Shown: positions 1 through 19,100 of the stretch, in pieces | Layout of the letters: every line of letters begins with the position of its first letter | How positions within the stretch are numbered: the first letter of the stretch is position 1 | Origin: Myotis daubentonii | Taxonomy: Eukaryota; Chordata; Mammalia; Chiroptera; Vespertilionidae | DNA: 64,000 bases | NCBI RefSeq assembly: GCF_963259705.1 | Contig: NC_081852.1 | Location: 63,114,359 to 63,178,358, forward strand | Direction of reading: 5' to 3' | Translations under genes and position numbers: made by a program | The notes under the pieces: generated by a model | Seen by the model: only the letters and a program-made list of their open reading frames with translations | Database searches by the model: none | Told to the model about the DNA's origin: nothing

Positions 1-8612
<8,612 letters not shown>

Positions 8613-9620
8613 CCTCCCGGCGCTGAGCCGAGGCCCAGTCCCCGCCGAGGACACCCCGGGGCCGTGGGGCCGTAGAGGACCCGTTGCCTGTAGGCTCTGT
8701 CGCTCCCGGAGGCTGGGAGAACCCACGCGTGCGCGGCAAGCCTGGCCCCAGGGCAGGCCCGCGGCTCGGGGGCTCCTTTCCTTCGTTCCCACGTATCCGA
8801 ATGGCTTGGACAGCCCAGCGGAGAAAGGCTGGCGGGTGCGGGCTGGGCCAGCCAAGCAGGGTCAGGGAGCGAGGGGCTGGCCTGCCAGGGGCTCCTGGCT
8901 GCGCGGTGAGCCCGGCGCTTCCCCTGCTCGCGTGACAGGCGCCCCTCGCGTGTGCCATGTGCCGGCTGAAACTGCTGCCCCGGGCCTGCTGTCCCCGGTG
9001 TCACCCTTCCCGCTGCTCAGGGCATGCTAGCAGAGGCCGCCCTCTGGGCCGGGCATTCCCGCTGCTGCCCAGCAAGCCCGCGTCTGTCGACAACAGCGAC
9101 ATCACCAGGCGGCCGGCGGGCGGGCGGCGGGCAGCGGGCAGTGGGCGGCCTCTGCGTCAGTTTCCCTTCTCTCTCATCAGCGGGAGAAAGGCTGGAATAA
9201 TTCCGGGGGAAGCCTGGGCGGCAGGCGTGCCCGGGGGCTGGTTGCATGCAGACCGGGCTTGCAGAGAACCCCAAATTCCCCCTGGTGCGGCAGCCTGAGG
9301 GGCTCCCTGCTGGTGACAGGAGGAGGTGCCTCCCACGAAACCACATCTCGTCAGGCTCCTCTGTGAGCCGCTGGGACTTGGAAAGAGATGCCGGGCTGAC
9401 CTGCGACCTCCCTCTGCCCCAGGCCCCCTCCTCCGTGGAGGCGCGCTCCTAACCTGCCCCACACGCAGGGGTCACGGTGGACACTCCCTCAGGATTGTCC
9501 GCGGAGCCTCGTTCAGGAGGGTACTGGAATGACCACGCAAGAAAACGCGTCTCGTTGTTATTACTGTTGCTGCCTCGCTGACCGGGAGAGTCAGGAAATA
9601 AAGAAAGCAAATGGGGAGAG
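8613..9620 (+). other. CPXM2: CPXM2 3' untranslated region (likely extent)
   Basis: GC-rich sequence without SINEs follows the stop for about 980 bases until the first sense AATAAA. The free space from mobile elements and the canonical signal favour this as the mature 3' end, but no transcript evidence is available. Confidence 0.6.
9597..9602 (+). terminator. Candidate poly(A) signal of CPXM2
   Basis: The first canonical AATAAA downstream of the stop codon, in GGAAATAAAGAAAG, followed within 25 bases by a G/T-containing stretch. Cleavage would fall near 9615-9625, just before the 13-bp tandem repeat. Confidence 0.55.
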
Positions 9621-9650
9621 GCCTCCGTGTCGTTTCCTAGGGAGCCTCGC

Positions 9651-9743
9651 GGCCACGCCCAGCGGCCACGCCCAGCGGCCACGCCCAGCGGCCACGCCCA
9701 GCGGCCACGCCCAGCGGCCACGCCCAGCGGCCACGCCCAGCGG
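9651..9743 (+). repeat. 13-bp minisatellite
   Basis: Seven near-perfect head-to-tail copies of GGCCACGCCCAGC. The high identity between copies suggests recent expansion. Each copy contains a CACGCCC GC-box-like core. Confidence 0.97.
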
Positions 9744-12331
9744 CACTGGCCGGAGCGCCAGGTTCCCCGCAGCCTGACTGCACTGAGCTGGCCACCGGGC
9801 TCTGCGAGCTCTTCCTCCTGCGGCCTGTCCCCTGCCATACACACAGCCCCAAGGCCACACACACACACAGCGCCACGGCCATGGCACCAGGAGTCCAGGG
9901 GAATTAGGAAAAAGAAATTGGGGTGGGGGGCGAGTATTCGGTGCCGTTGCGGGTGGACAGACGAGCAAGGCAGGTCTTTAGGTCGGTGAGTCCAGGCTGG
10001 CCGCCGGGCTCTCTCTCACAGGCCGACTTGGGCTCATCGGGGGTAGTTGCTTGGAGCTCCGTGTTAAGAAGGATTCTGAGGCAGGGTCCTGGCTGTTGGG
10101 GGTGGGGTGGGGGGGAGAATGCCGTGTGTGCTGCGGGAATGGGCAGGAAGGGCTGACAGCTGGTTGCCTCGAGTTTTCTATCCTTGAACTAGTTTGGTCC
10201 CCGGGATGTGGCGATGGGGGCCCACGGAGGGGCACAGTGTCCAAAGTCAGGGTTGTGCCACTGGTAGGGCGGTCATTCCTCCCTGGTGACCGTGGGCGGG
10301 GGGAGGACGGGAGGACAGGGGACTGCCAGCTGCATTGGGAAGGCGAACCAGAGTTCGCAGCAGGCCAGAGAGGGGGAGCCATGGCACGGAGACACAGGCG
10401 TGTCTGAGGAGCTGTGGGAGGACCCCCCCACCTCCCGCCCCTGGTTAGACAGGGAGAAAGGCAGGCAGGAAAGGCGGGGAGGACGGAGAGGGCAGCATGG
10501 TGCCGGGCAGTGCTGGCCTGGGGTTCGAGCCATTCCCTGTGGGCCTGCAGGCCCGGGAACACGCAATGTTGCAGGGATACACGGAGCGAGCCCGCTCTTG
10601 CTGGGAAGGGATGGGGCCAGGTCAGCGAGTCTAAAAACACGGACGCTGAGAGCGTTCCTGCTCACAAGCAGCGTGGGAGGTGTTTATGCTGTAAGAGGAG
10701 GACACACGGGCTTTTTAAAAAGCCGGAAGCTGTAGGCAGGCTCCAGGGTCTCGTTGCAAACCCATCTGGCAGGTCTGGTGCCTTCGCACGCACTTTCCTG
10801 GCATTCGCTCGCCCAGCGCGGGCCCCCAGGGCCTCAGCGGAGCTGGGGGTGGGGGGTGGGGGGTGGGGGTGGAGCGCAGTGATCCCACCCTCCTGGTGGG
10901 AAGGGAGGCTGGGCTGGCGCCGACTTGCCTGCGCGCTTTTCCGATTATGGAGACGCAGGGATCTGGGGGGATCGTGTTTAGTGAAAGGATTTAGACCAGG
11001 AGACGTGTGGGGTGAGCGTGTGGAGCAGGAGGATGGCCACGTGTGATGCGTTGTCGACCTGAGGCCTTGGTGTGGGGTCCCTGAACTCAAGTCTGAGACA
11101 GGACCTCGGTGCAGGGGGCTTATGGGGGGGGGGGAGGGTGATCCCAGGAAGAAGAGGAAGGCAGCGGCCTGGACGCTGTGGTGAAGTCGCTGCGGCCAGG
11201 TCGCTGAGTTGGGCCGTGGCAGGTCAGGCCCGGGGAACTATGGGAAGAGTGGACACTTGTGCTGTGGTCCTCATGGGGGACAGGAGGCGGAGCTGGGGTG
11301 AGGCCTGGGGGGCTCTGGGGGTCAGGGCAGGGCTGAGTGTGGGGAGCAGGCAGCAGGGAGCCGGGAGGGGCACTGCCAGCAGGAAGGGGGGCTTAGGCAC
11401 TGGGGCAGGAGGGGCGGCTAGGGCACTGGCACTGGTCCCCGAAATGCACCTGCGACCCCAGGAGAGCCTGGCTGAGAGGTGGGTCCCAGAAGGGGCGGGC
11501 CCCCCCACTCCCCTGAACACAACCTTTCTGCTGGGCTGTCTCTTCAGAGATCTCTGGGGTGTGAACTCCCGCCACCCATTTGCAGCCACAGTGACAGGCA
11601 CAGGGGCCCGGAGCCGCCCCGGCTCGTGAGATTGTGGGCCACACGCATCAGCAGGGAGCCCTCCCGACTCCCCATCCAGCTCCGCTCCATCCGGCCGAGG
11701 GCAGCGCCAGGCCTGGCAGGGACTGGACAATGGGAAGGGTGGGCTGGCCCCCGGGGCTCTGGCCGGTGGGGGGCAGGGAGGGCTCCACCTTCTGCAGGAA
11801 CTGAAACCTGCCAGCAGAGGGTGACAGCCTTGGGAGGCAGACAGCTGGGCTGGGGGACCACACCTGGTTCCCCGTCAGCAGGGGAAGGGGGAGGGGATGG
11901 GGGAGGCTGAGCGAGGCTCTGGGGCCGGGTGGGCATCCCGCTGCCCTGGGAGGCCTGCGCCGCCTGCCACTCTGCAGACGGGTTCCTCCGGTGCCCGCAC
12001 TGCGCCGCAGGCCGAGCCCTCCAGGAGCCGGACGGCAGCACAGACTCGGTGCTCATGGCGTTTCCGGGGAGTGGGGGGGGGCGGGGGGGTTCAGGCAGAG
12101 TGCCCAGCTGGTGTCTGTACCCCACTGTCTAAGGGGTCAACCACTGGCCCCTCCCAGACTGGTTTGAGGTCCCTGAGGCTGCAGGAAGGACCTGGGGGAG
12201 CAGTGACAGGCTGGGGCCGGGCTCAGCAGGTCCCTGGAGCTGCAGGGGGCGGGGGGGGGGGGGAGTGCGGAGGGTGCTGGGCACCAAATGGGGGCTCCAG
12301 GGGGTGAGAGATGCTGCCACGAGGGGAGGGG
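9744..12331. other. Intergenic, no gene recognised
   Basis: GC-rich sequence between the two convergent genes. I see short G runs (about 10845-10872 and 11127-11137) and a small CA tract near 9857. No exon-like block with conserved coding or splice structure was found on either strand. Confidence 0.5.
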
Positions 12332-12503
12332 GGCAGCATCAGGGACTTGGACCAGGCGGCACCGGACAGAGCCACGTGAATAAGGGGGCGGGGCCACGTG
12401 ATCACCTGGAAGTGGGCACGTGACAAGGGGGTGGGCACACGTGATCACCCGGAAGGGAGGTGGCATCAGGGCCTTGGACCAGGCAGCACCGGACGGAGCC
12501 ATG
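12332..12503 (+). repeat. Local duplication enclosing four CACGTG units
   Basis: A segment of about 44 bp (CATCAGGGACTTGGACCAGG...) at 12335-12376 is repeated with a few changes at 12463-12503. Between and overlapping them CACGTG occurs at 12373, 12395, 12417 and 12438, a 21-22-bp period, three of the four as CACGTGA plus AT or AC. It is a short GC-rich minisatellite that multiplies palindromic E-boxes. Confidence 0.8.
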
Positions 12504-12909
12504 TCTCAGGGAGCGAGTGCAGGAAGCCCACCGTTTGCAGACCCCGAGTCAGTTTCTTTTCGAGGTAAAACACAGTGTGCCTGGGGAGGCAGGCGGGGAA
12601 GCCAGACACAGGGAGAATAATGGCGCTTACACGCTGAGCCACAGACGCAGGGGAGGCGGCGTTCTCCACGCGAGGCCCTCGCCCCCAGGCAGCCGGACTC
12701 TGCCAAGGTCATCAGCTGGGAGGGACCGCGGGACAGAGAGAGCAGCCGCCCAGAGCCACTGGTGCAAGGACAGGACCCCTGTCCTCTGGGGGTGGAGGGG
12801 CGAGAGTGGGGGGAGGGTGAAACCCATCAGAGCAAATGGCCAGAGGGGGAGGGGCCACTTACCCAGAGGTCACAGGTGAAGGAGACACAGGCGGCCGGCA
12901 GCCCCGGGT

Positions 12910-13010
12910 TCCCTTTTTAGCTCTGCCCTTTGACTGCTGTGTGCCCTGGAGGAAGTTGCTCACCCTCTCTGTGCTGCAGTAACCCCAGCTGTGAACTGCC
13001 TGGCACGTGG
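12910..13010 (+). repeat. MIR fragment
   Basis: The segment around TGCCCTGGAGGAAGTTGCTCACCC and the following CTCTGTGCTGCAGTAA resembles the MIR core (tgtgaccttgggcaagt...cctctctgtgcctcagtt). Short and diverged. Confidence 0.55.
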
Positions 13011-13427
13011 GGTGGGAATGAGAGCCTCTCCGCTCCAGGCCTATTTCCCAGCTTCTTGCTGTGTTTTCACCCCATCTGGCCATCAGGCTCCCCCCGGAGT
13101 TGGGGCCCTCGGCCTCCAGCCGTGCACCTGGCGGGACTCAGGGAGCAGGTCCCGGCCCGTGAGCAGGTGCTGGTCTGCACGTTTCCAGGGGCTTTGCCTG
13201 AGGAAACGGGACGTTGAGGGGCTCTCACCCGAGGGAGACAGCTCACCGGACCCACGGCACCGGGCTCGTTCTAGACCCGCGGCCGCCAGCCTTTCCACCT
13301 CACCGACCACCGGGTGGTGACCGCGGGTCTACACGCTGTGGGGTGAGCACATGCCTCCCGCTGGGCCATGCTAGCCCGCTGCTGGGTGCTGGCCATCGCT
13401 AGCACCGGCTTTCTCCTCCCTCCTCCT

Positions 13428-13476
<49 letters not shown>
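13428..13476 (+). repeat. GT dinucleotide microsatellite
   Basis: About 23 perfect GT units at the A/T-rich end of an antisense SINE, where tail-derived microsatellites commonly grow. Confidence 0.97.
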
Positions 13477-13477
<1 letters not shown>

Positions 13478-13662
13478 GAGGAAGGAAGGGAGAGGGAGAG
13501 AGAAACATCAATGATGAGAGAGAATCATCAATCAGCTGCCTCCTGCACGCCCCCAGTGAGGATCAAGCCTACAACCCGGGCCTGTGCCGTGATCAGGAAT
13601 TGAACCGTGACCTCCTGGTTCCTGGGTCGACGCTCAACCCCTGAGCCATGTGGCCGGGCTCC
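13477..13662 (-). repeat. VES SINE
   Basis: Antisense: GAGGAAGGAAGGGAGAGGGA, the CTGCCTCCTGCACGCCCCCA core, GGAATTGAACCGTGACC near 13594, GAGCCATGTGGCCGGGC end. Its tail has been replaced by the GT tract. Confidence 0.9.
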
Positions 13663-14194
13663 TTGGTCTGAGTGCCTGTGTCTAAACAGTGATGAAAACG
13701 CCTCATCGATGAACTGAGCTGGGCCTGGTCTGTCTTGTGCCCACGCAGCTGGTTTTTATTGGGTTTGGGGCAGTTTCGTGAAAATTACAAAATGCATCTT
13801 TCGAGACCTGTGGCGCCGGCTGAGGGCCCTGTTTCCTGGCTGCCCCAGGCCGCCATCCGCGGAGGAGGAGCCGGCAGGGGCGCCACCCGCGGGTCTGACT
13901 TTGATCAGAAACACATTTTCCTGCTTGAACGTGACTGTCTTCTGACCTCACCCCCCGGGTCACACGTCGCTGTCGCCCGATCCTGGGAGCGCCCGTGCGT
14001 ATCGTCCGGCTCTGGGCTGCTCTCAGCCTCTAGGGCAGCCTGGTGCCTCGACCTTGGACAGGGAGCAGCTGCCGGTCGCTAGGAAACCGCCACAGAAACC
14101 CACTGCGGCGGCGATTCAAACTCGGGCGGCCACGTGCGCACAGAGCCGAGCGCTCTGCTTCAGCGGCACTCGGAGCCCTGCCCGGGCGGTGGCG

Positions 14195-14286
14195 TGCGGC
14201 GTGTATCATGTGGTGTGTGGCATGCGGCGTGTGGTGTGTAGCATGTGGCGTGTGGCGTGTAGCGTGTGGCGTGTGGCGTGCGGCGG
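14195..14286 (+). repeat. GTGTGGC/GTGTAGC degenerate tandem repeat
   Basis: A 90-bp run of 6-9-bp units (GTGTGGC, ATGTGGT, GTGTAGC) beyond the probable 3' end of GPR26. It opens Cys/Val/Trp reading frames of no significance. Confidence 0.85.
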
Positions 14287-14577
14287 CCAGTCAGCACCCG
14301 CTCTCCGTGGAGAACAGACCTCACCCGCAGCAGCTGCAGATTTCCCTGGAATAAACATTCCCCTCGAGGCTGATTCCCAGCGAACAAGGTCACGTCCCCG
14401 AACACGGCCGGGAGGGACCGGCCTGCCCCCTCCTCCGGACAGGGGTGAGCACACCTCCACCTGCGCCTGGGAGGGGCTGGAAGCCGCACCGGCCGCTACT
14501 CCAGTCTCCATGGAAACCCTGGATGGAGTGAGAGGAGACGAGGCGGCTCCGTTCCTCGTTGTGAGTGCAAAGCTAAG

Positions 14578-14583
14578 TTTAAT
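14578..14583 (-). terminator. Candidate poly(A) signal of GPR26 (ATTAAA)
   Basis: TTTAAT on the + strand is ATTAAA on the gene strand, about 1.29 kb after the GPR26 stop codon, in the context CCTCATTAAACTTAG. A canonical AATAAA also occurs further along the gene strand (+ strand TTTATT, 13755-13760) and could serve a longer form. Confidence 0.4.
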
Positions 14584-15868
14584 GAGGCATCTTTTCAAAT
14601 AGACACACAGCACTCCCCTTCCGCTCGTGCTGGGGCCCAGGCCGGCCACTGACGGCTCCTCCCTGCTGGTCCCTGCTGGACGGCGGCCTCCCCTCCGTGA
14701 GGCTGCGCCTCTCCCGGCCTCCCCCCTGCAGGGCTCACGCAGAGGACGGCCGGGTGGCGGCTCCCAGCGGCAGGCCCTCATCTGAAACGGTGAACACGAC
14801 ACAGGGCAGAGCACGGTCCGCTCACCCTGGCTTTTACGGCATCCACGGGGCTGCGAGGGGCTGGCATAGGTACCATCGCTAGGATTTTAATAGACTTCAC
14901 CATCCCGCCCACAGCCCAGGGCACGCGCTTGCCCCCCCGACAGCCCCCACCTTCTGCCGACGGACTCGGGAAGTGAGCGCAATGGAAGCCCACGCCTTCA
15001 CGTCAGGCTAGAACCCGGCACAGTCAGTTTTTGCCCGTTGATCTCAGAGGACGTGTCGGACGCAAGGTGCCGGACCCGGTAAAACGCGCCTGCAAGTTCA
15101 GGCCGCAGGTGGGTGGGGACCAGCCAGCCCCCTTCCTGCCGCCTCTCCTTGGCACCAACACCCTGGCACGTAAGTCACAAGCAGGTACCTTCAGGGTCAG
15201 ACCCCAAAGAACAGTGTCCGTGTCTTTCCTGCCCCTTTAAACCACCTTCGAACCTGGGTTGTCTGCACACGCGTGTTTGCTGTGGGTGGGGGCGGGGCAG
15301 ATGGAGAGACAAACATTGAATCCAATGTGTGTGTTTCTATGGTTGGTCCAGAGCCATCGACCGGGGAGCCAGTAGGTGTTCAAACCCCCCTCCCCCGCCC
15401 CCTGGGGCACAGGACCAGGGTGTCCCAGCCCAGCACAAGGTAGTTAGACCCGCTGCGTAATATTTGGGTTAAAGCAGCCACCACTGTCGCGTGGAGAAGA
15501 GTAGCCACGGCCATCACCTGTGTCCCATGGCGGCCACCACTCCCGGCAGCTAGGAGCCCCATGTCCAGGGCTCAGGGGGCAGGTGGACCCCATGCTGCCC
15601 CACCTGCCCCTGCGCCGTGTCCTTGGTCACGACTGTGAGCTCTGGGAGCCTCTGGCCCGTCGAGGAGCTCAGAGCAGCTCCTCCCAGGGTCTCCTTCGGT
15701 GACTAACAGGGCCCGCTCAGCGGCCCCCCCGGCGGAGCAGGAAGCCGCCTCCAGGAGCCGGACCGGGATCGCTGGGCTGCCAGGCGGTGGCGGGAGGCCC
15801 TGGGTCTGCCCGGAGCCCCGCCTCCCTGCTGCCCACCGCCGTCTCCCGTGTCCAGCAGCAGGCGCCCC
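14578..15868 (-). other. GPR26: GPR26 3' untranslated region (likely minimum extent)
   Basis: No SINE, hAT or tandem repeat interrupts this stretch after the stop codon, unlike the flanking DNA, which fits an exonic 3' UTR. The end is set by the first plausible poly(A) signal and is an inference. Confidence 0.45.
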
Positions 15869-16100
15869 TCACTCGGCGATGGGCAGGGTGTTCTGGCTGT
15901 GGGAGCTGCCGGCCAGGCCCGAGGAGCGCAGGGAGCGCCGGTGGAAGAGCCGGGTCAGGATCTCCTTGCAGCTCTGGCGGTACTGGTGGCGCAGCAGCGA
16001 GTACACGAAGGGGTCGGACGCGGCCTTGCTGTAGGCCAAGCACTTGGACAGCACCCCCCAGTGCGAGGCGATGGGCACCGTGGCGGACAGCTCCACCAGC
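15869..16100 (-). CDS. GPR26: GPR26 coding exon 3 (TM7 and tail)
   Basis: Acceptor CTCTCCGCAG is followed by G completing Arg261. The exon encodes LVELSATVPIASHWGVLSKC, TM7 with SDPFVYSLL and a short cytoplasmic tail rich in Arg, Ser and His, ending with TGA (+ strand 15869-15871). Confidence 0.97.
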
Positions 16101-19100
16101 CTGCGGAGAGAGGGCGCGGGAAGGTCACAGGTCACAGCCGGCACGGCCCCCTGTCCAGGCTCCCGGAGCCCCACCCAGCTTCCCAGACGAGCCTGGGGTT
16201 CCCTGGGCCGCCTCCCGGGAGCAATGACAGCGCCAGGACCTTCAGCAGTGACATCCTGGCCGGCGACGGTCTCTCCAGGTGCTGCCCCAACTGCGCCCCC
16301 CCGCGTGACTTCACGGAGCCCTGGGCGACCCACAGTCTCCATGTCACACGTGAGGAGGTAAGTGCTCAAGGAGGTTAAGTCCTTGGCCCCAGGTCGACCC
16401 GCCAGTTGTCACGTTGGGACTGGACCCCGGGTTGTGCAACCCTGGAGCCCAAGATCATCTAAGAAATGGCTGAGAGCAAATCGTGTCCCGGCCATTGGCT
16501 CCCAGTCTGCTGCCGGCCTGCCCCGCGACCCCGGCTAGCGGCCGGCCTGTGTGTGACCCCGGCTAGCGGCCAGACTGTGTGTGACCCCGGCTAGCGGCCA
16601 GACTGTGTGTGACCCCGGCTAGCGGCCGGCCTGTGTGTGACCCCGGCTAGCGGCCAGACTGTGTGTGACCCCGGCTAGTGGCCAGACTGTGTGTGACCTC
16701 GGCTAGCGGCCAGCCTGTGTGTGACCCCGGCTAGCGGCCGGCCTGTGTGTGACCTTGGGCTAGTGTCCCTCCCTCAGGCCTGGAGGTTTCCTCTGAGAAT
16801 GACAAGACCCCCCCTCGAGCAGAAAGACTGACTTTGCTTGCAGCCCAGCCCGCCTCCCGGGAGGCTGTGGGGACGATGGCCGAGGGTGACTGCGAACCAT
16901 CTGCAGTTCAAAGGGCTTCTGGCATCAGGGGAGGCTGCTGGCCGGGAGGGCCTCTGCCCAGGCGGGTTCGGTCCCCTGGTCCCTGAGGGCCGAGGACAGA
17001 GGCAGCTTATGTCATGGGCACCGTCTGAGGGTCCTCCGGGACCCGGCCAGCAACCCCCAGGGGAGCGGACGCCGGGCGGTGAGGCAGCGCACCCCTGCGT
17101 GTGCACGAGACGTCCCCACGCGATGCCGCACACTCCTCTCGCGCCCGGCGCCCTCGGCCCACGTGGCCGGCTGTCCTGCTTTCCGCTGGTCCTGCCCTGG
17201 ACGCCCGCCCACCGTCACAGCCCAGCGCTGCCTGCTCTGCTCCGGCCCAGCTCCGGCGGCCCCAGGTCCCCATCGGTCCCCGGGGCTGGGAGGGCAGGGT
17301 TGTCCACGCGGCTGCGATCCCATCTAGCTCCAGAGCTGGTGGTGTGTGTGTGGGGGGGGGGGGGGTGGTCACATGACCCGTCAGCTGACCTGGGGGGCGG
17401 GGCGCTCAGCCCGGGTCCCTCTGGGAAAGGGGCGCGGTCAGCCCCAGCCAGGCCGCCTCTGGGCCCCTCGTGTGCCAGGCCGCCAGGTGGGGGCCAGAGG
17501 GGACGCCCCGCGAGCCCCCCTCTTCCGGAGGAAGGACGACACGCCGGGGCCGGCTGTCTGTCCCGCAGAGGCTGGGCGCAGGGAGCGGGTCAGCCTGCAG
17601 GGGCGTCTCCGCAGGTCCCCGCCGGGCCCCACGCGCTGGAGATGCCGCCCGACTGCGGGGCTCAAATGCTGCCGACGGCGGACGCCCACCTCACCCGGGT
17701 CCTCCAGCCGCTGCTCCCACGTCCTCGGGGAGACCCTCTCGCCTCTGACCCTCGGTAAGTGCGGCTGCTGGCCCTCTCCCTCCAGGAGGCGGGACTAAGC
17801 GTGCACAGGCACCCATGGGACCTCCCGGGAGCCCTGCAGGTGGCCAGTGGGCGACAGGTGCAGCGATAACGGGCTCATGTTCTGCCCCCGGCGCGGCTCA
17901 GGGGCCGAGCGGCCCCCTCGGAACCAGGAGGTCAGGGTTCGATTCCCGTCAGGGCACAGGCCCGGGTTGTGGGCTCGATTCTCAGTGGGGGGCGTGCAGG
18001 AGGCTGCCGATCAGTGATTCTCTCTCATCATGGATGTTTCTCTCTCTCTCTCCCTCTCCCTTCCGCTCTGAAATCAATACAAATATTTTTTAAAGAAAAA
18101 GATTCTTAAGAAAAGAGAGAGCCTGTTCTCCTGTAACAGGGGCAACGGGAGGAGGCTCGGGAGCCGTGCGAGGGCTTGAGGGGTTCCTGACCGACCTGGC
18201 GTGACGCCCCCACTGAGGAGGCTGCCGGGCAGAGGGGGGGTCCACGGTGGACAAAGAGGGGAGCCTTCCCAGCTGGTCTGCTCGTCCCATCAGCTCCAAG
18301 GGGTGGCAGGTGTCACAGCTGAGCCCGCCCTCCTGAAGCCCATTCCACCAGCTCCGAGCCCCCCGCCCCCAGCGGTCCCAACCTCCACCCCCATGAGGCG
18401 CGGGCGGAGAGAGTCCGTGCGCTGGGGGCGGCCAGCCTTTACCCAGGTGACCCCCCAGCACTGCTCTCAGCCTTCGCAGAGGAGGCGGCTGTGTGCTCGG
18501 TGGGCGTGGGCACAGCGCCGCCTCTGGGGGGAGAGCGGACCTCACGCTCTCGGAGGGGCTGGTGCAGGCTGTGTGAGGCCACCCCGGCTGGAAGCGGCTG
18601 AGTCCGGGGCGGGGGGGGGGGGGGGGGGGCAGGTGCCCACCTGGCTGGGCGTGGCGTGTGCTCCCTGTTCCCCTGCAGGTGGCCCGTGGCCCCTGCTACT
18701 GACGGGGCTGGGCGCCGGCGCTGGGCTCCCTGTGCTCAGGGGCCTCCCCCTCTCTCCCCCTTTCCTCCCGGTGAGCCTCCTGTGGTTGGTGGGCACCGGG
18801 CCCCTTCTCCTCTCTTCCCCCTTCCCTCTCCAGGGGCTCCTGCGGGCAGCCGGGGATGCAGGGTTAGAGGGAGGAGGTGGGAATCGAGCAGGAGAGACGT
18901 CACAGCCCTTTCAGCCCTGAGTTTAGGGGGAGAATTCAAGGCCGCAGAGAACAGGCGTGCACACTCCTTCTCGTCGGGCCTCTCAGGTTCACGCTCACCC
19001 CCGACGCTGTCTGGAGATGACGAGGGCCCCGCTGTGCTCTCCGAAGCCCCGCGCCCCTCCCGCCGCCCCTGCGCGCGCCCCAGGCTCTCCGAAGCCCCGC

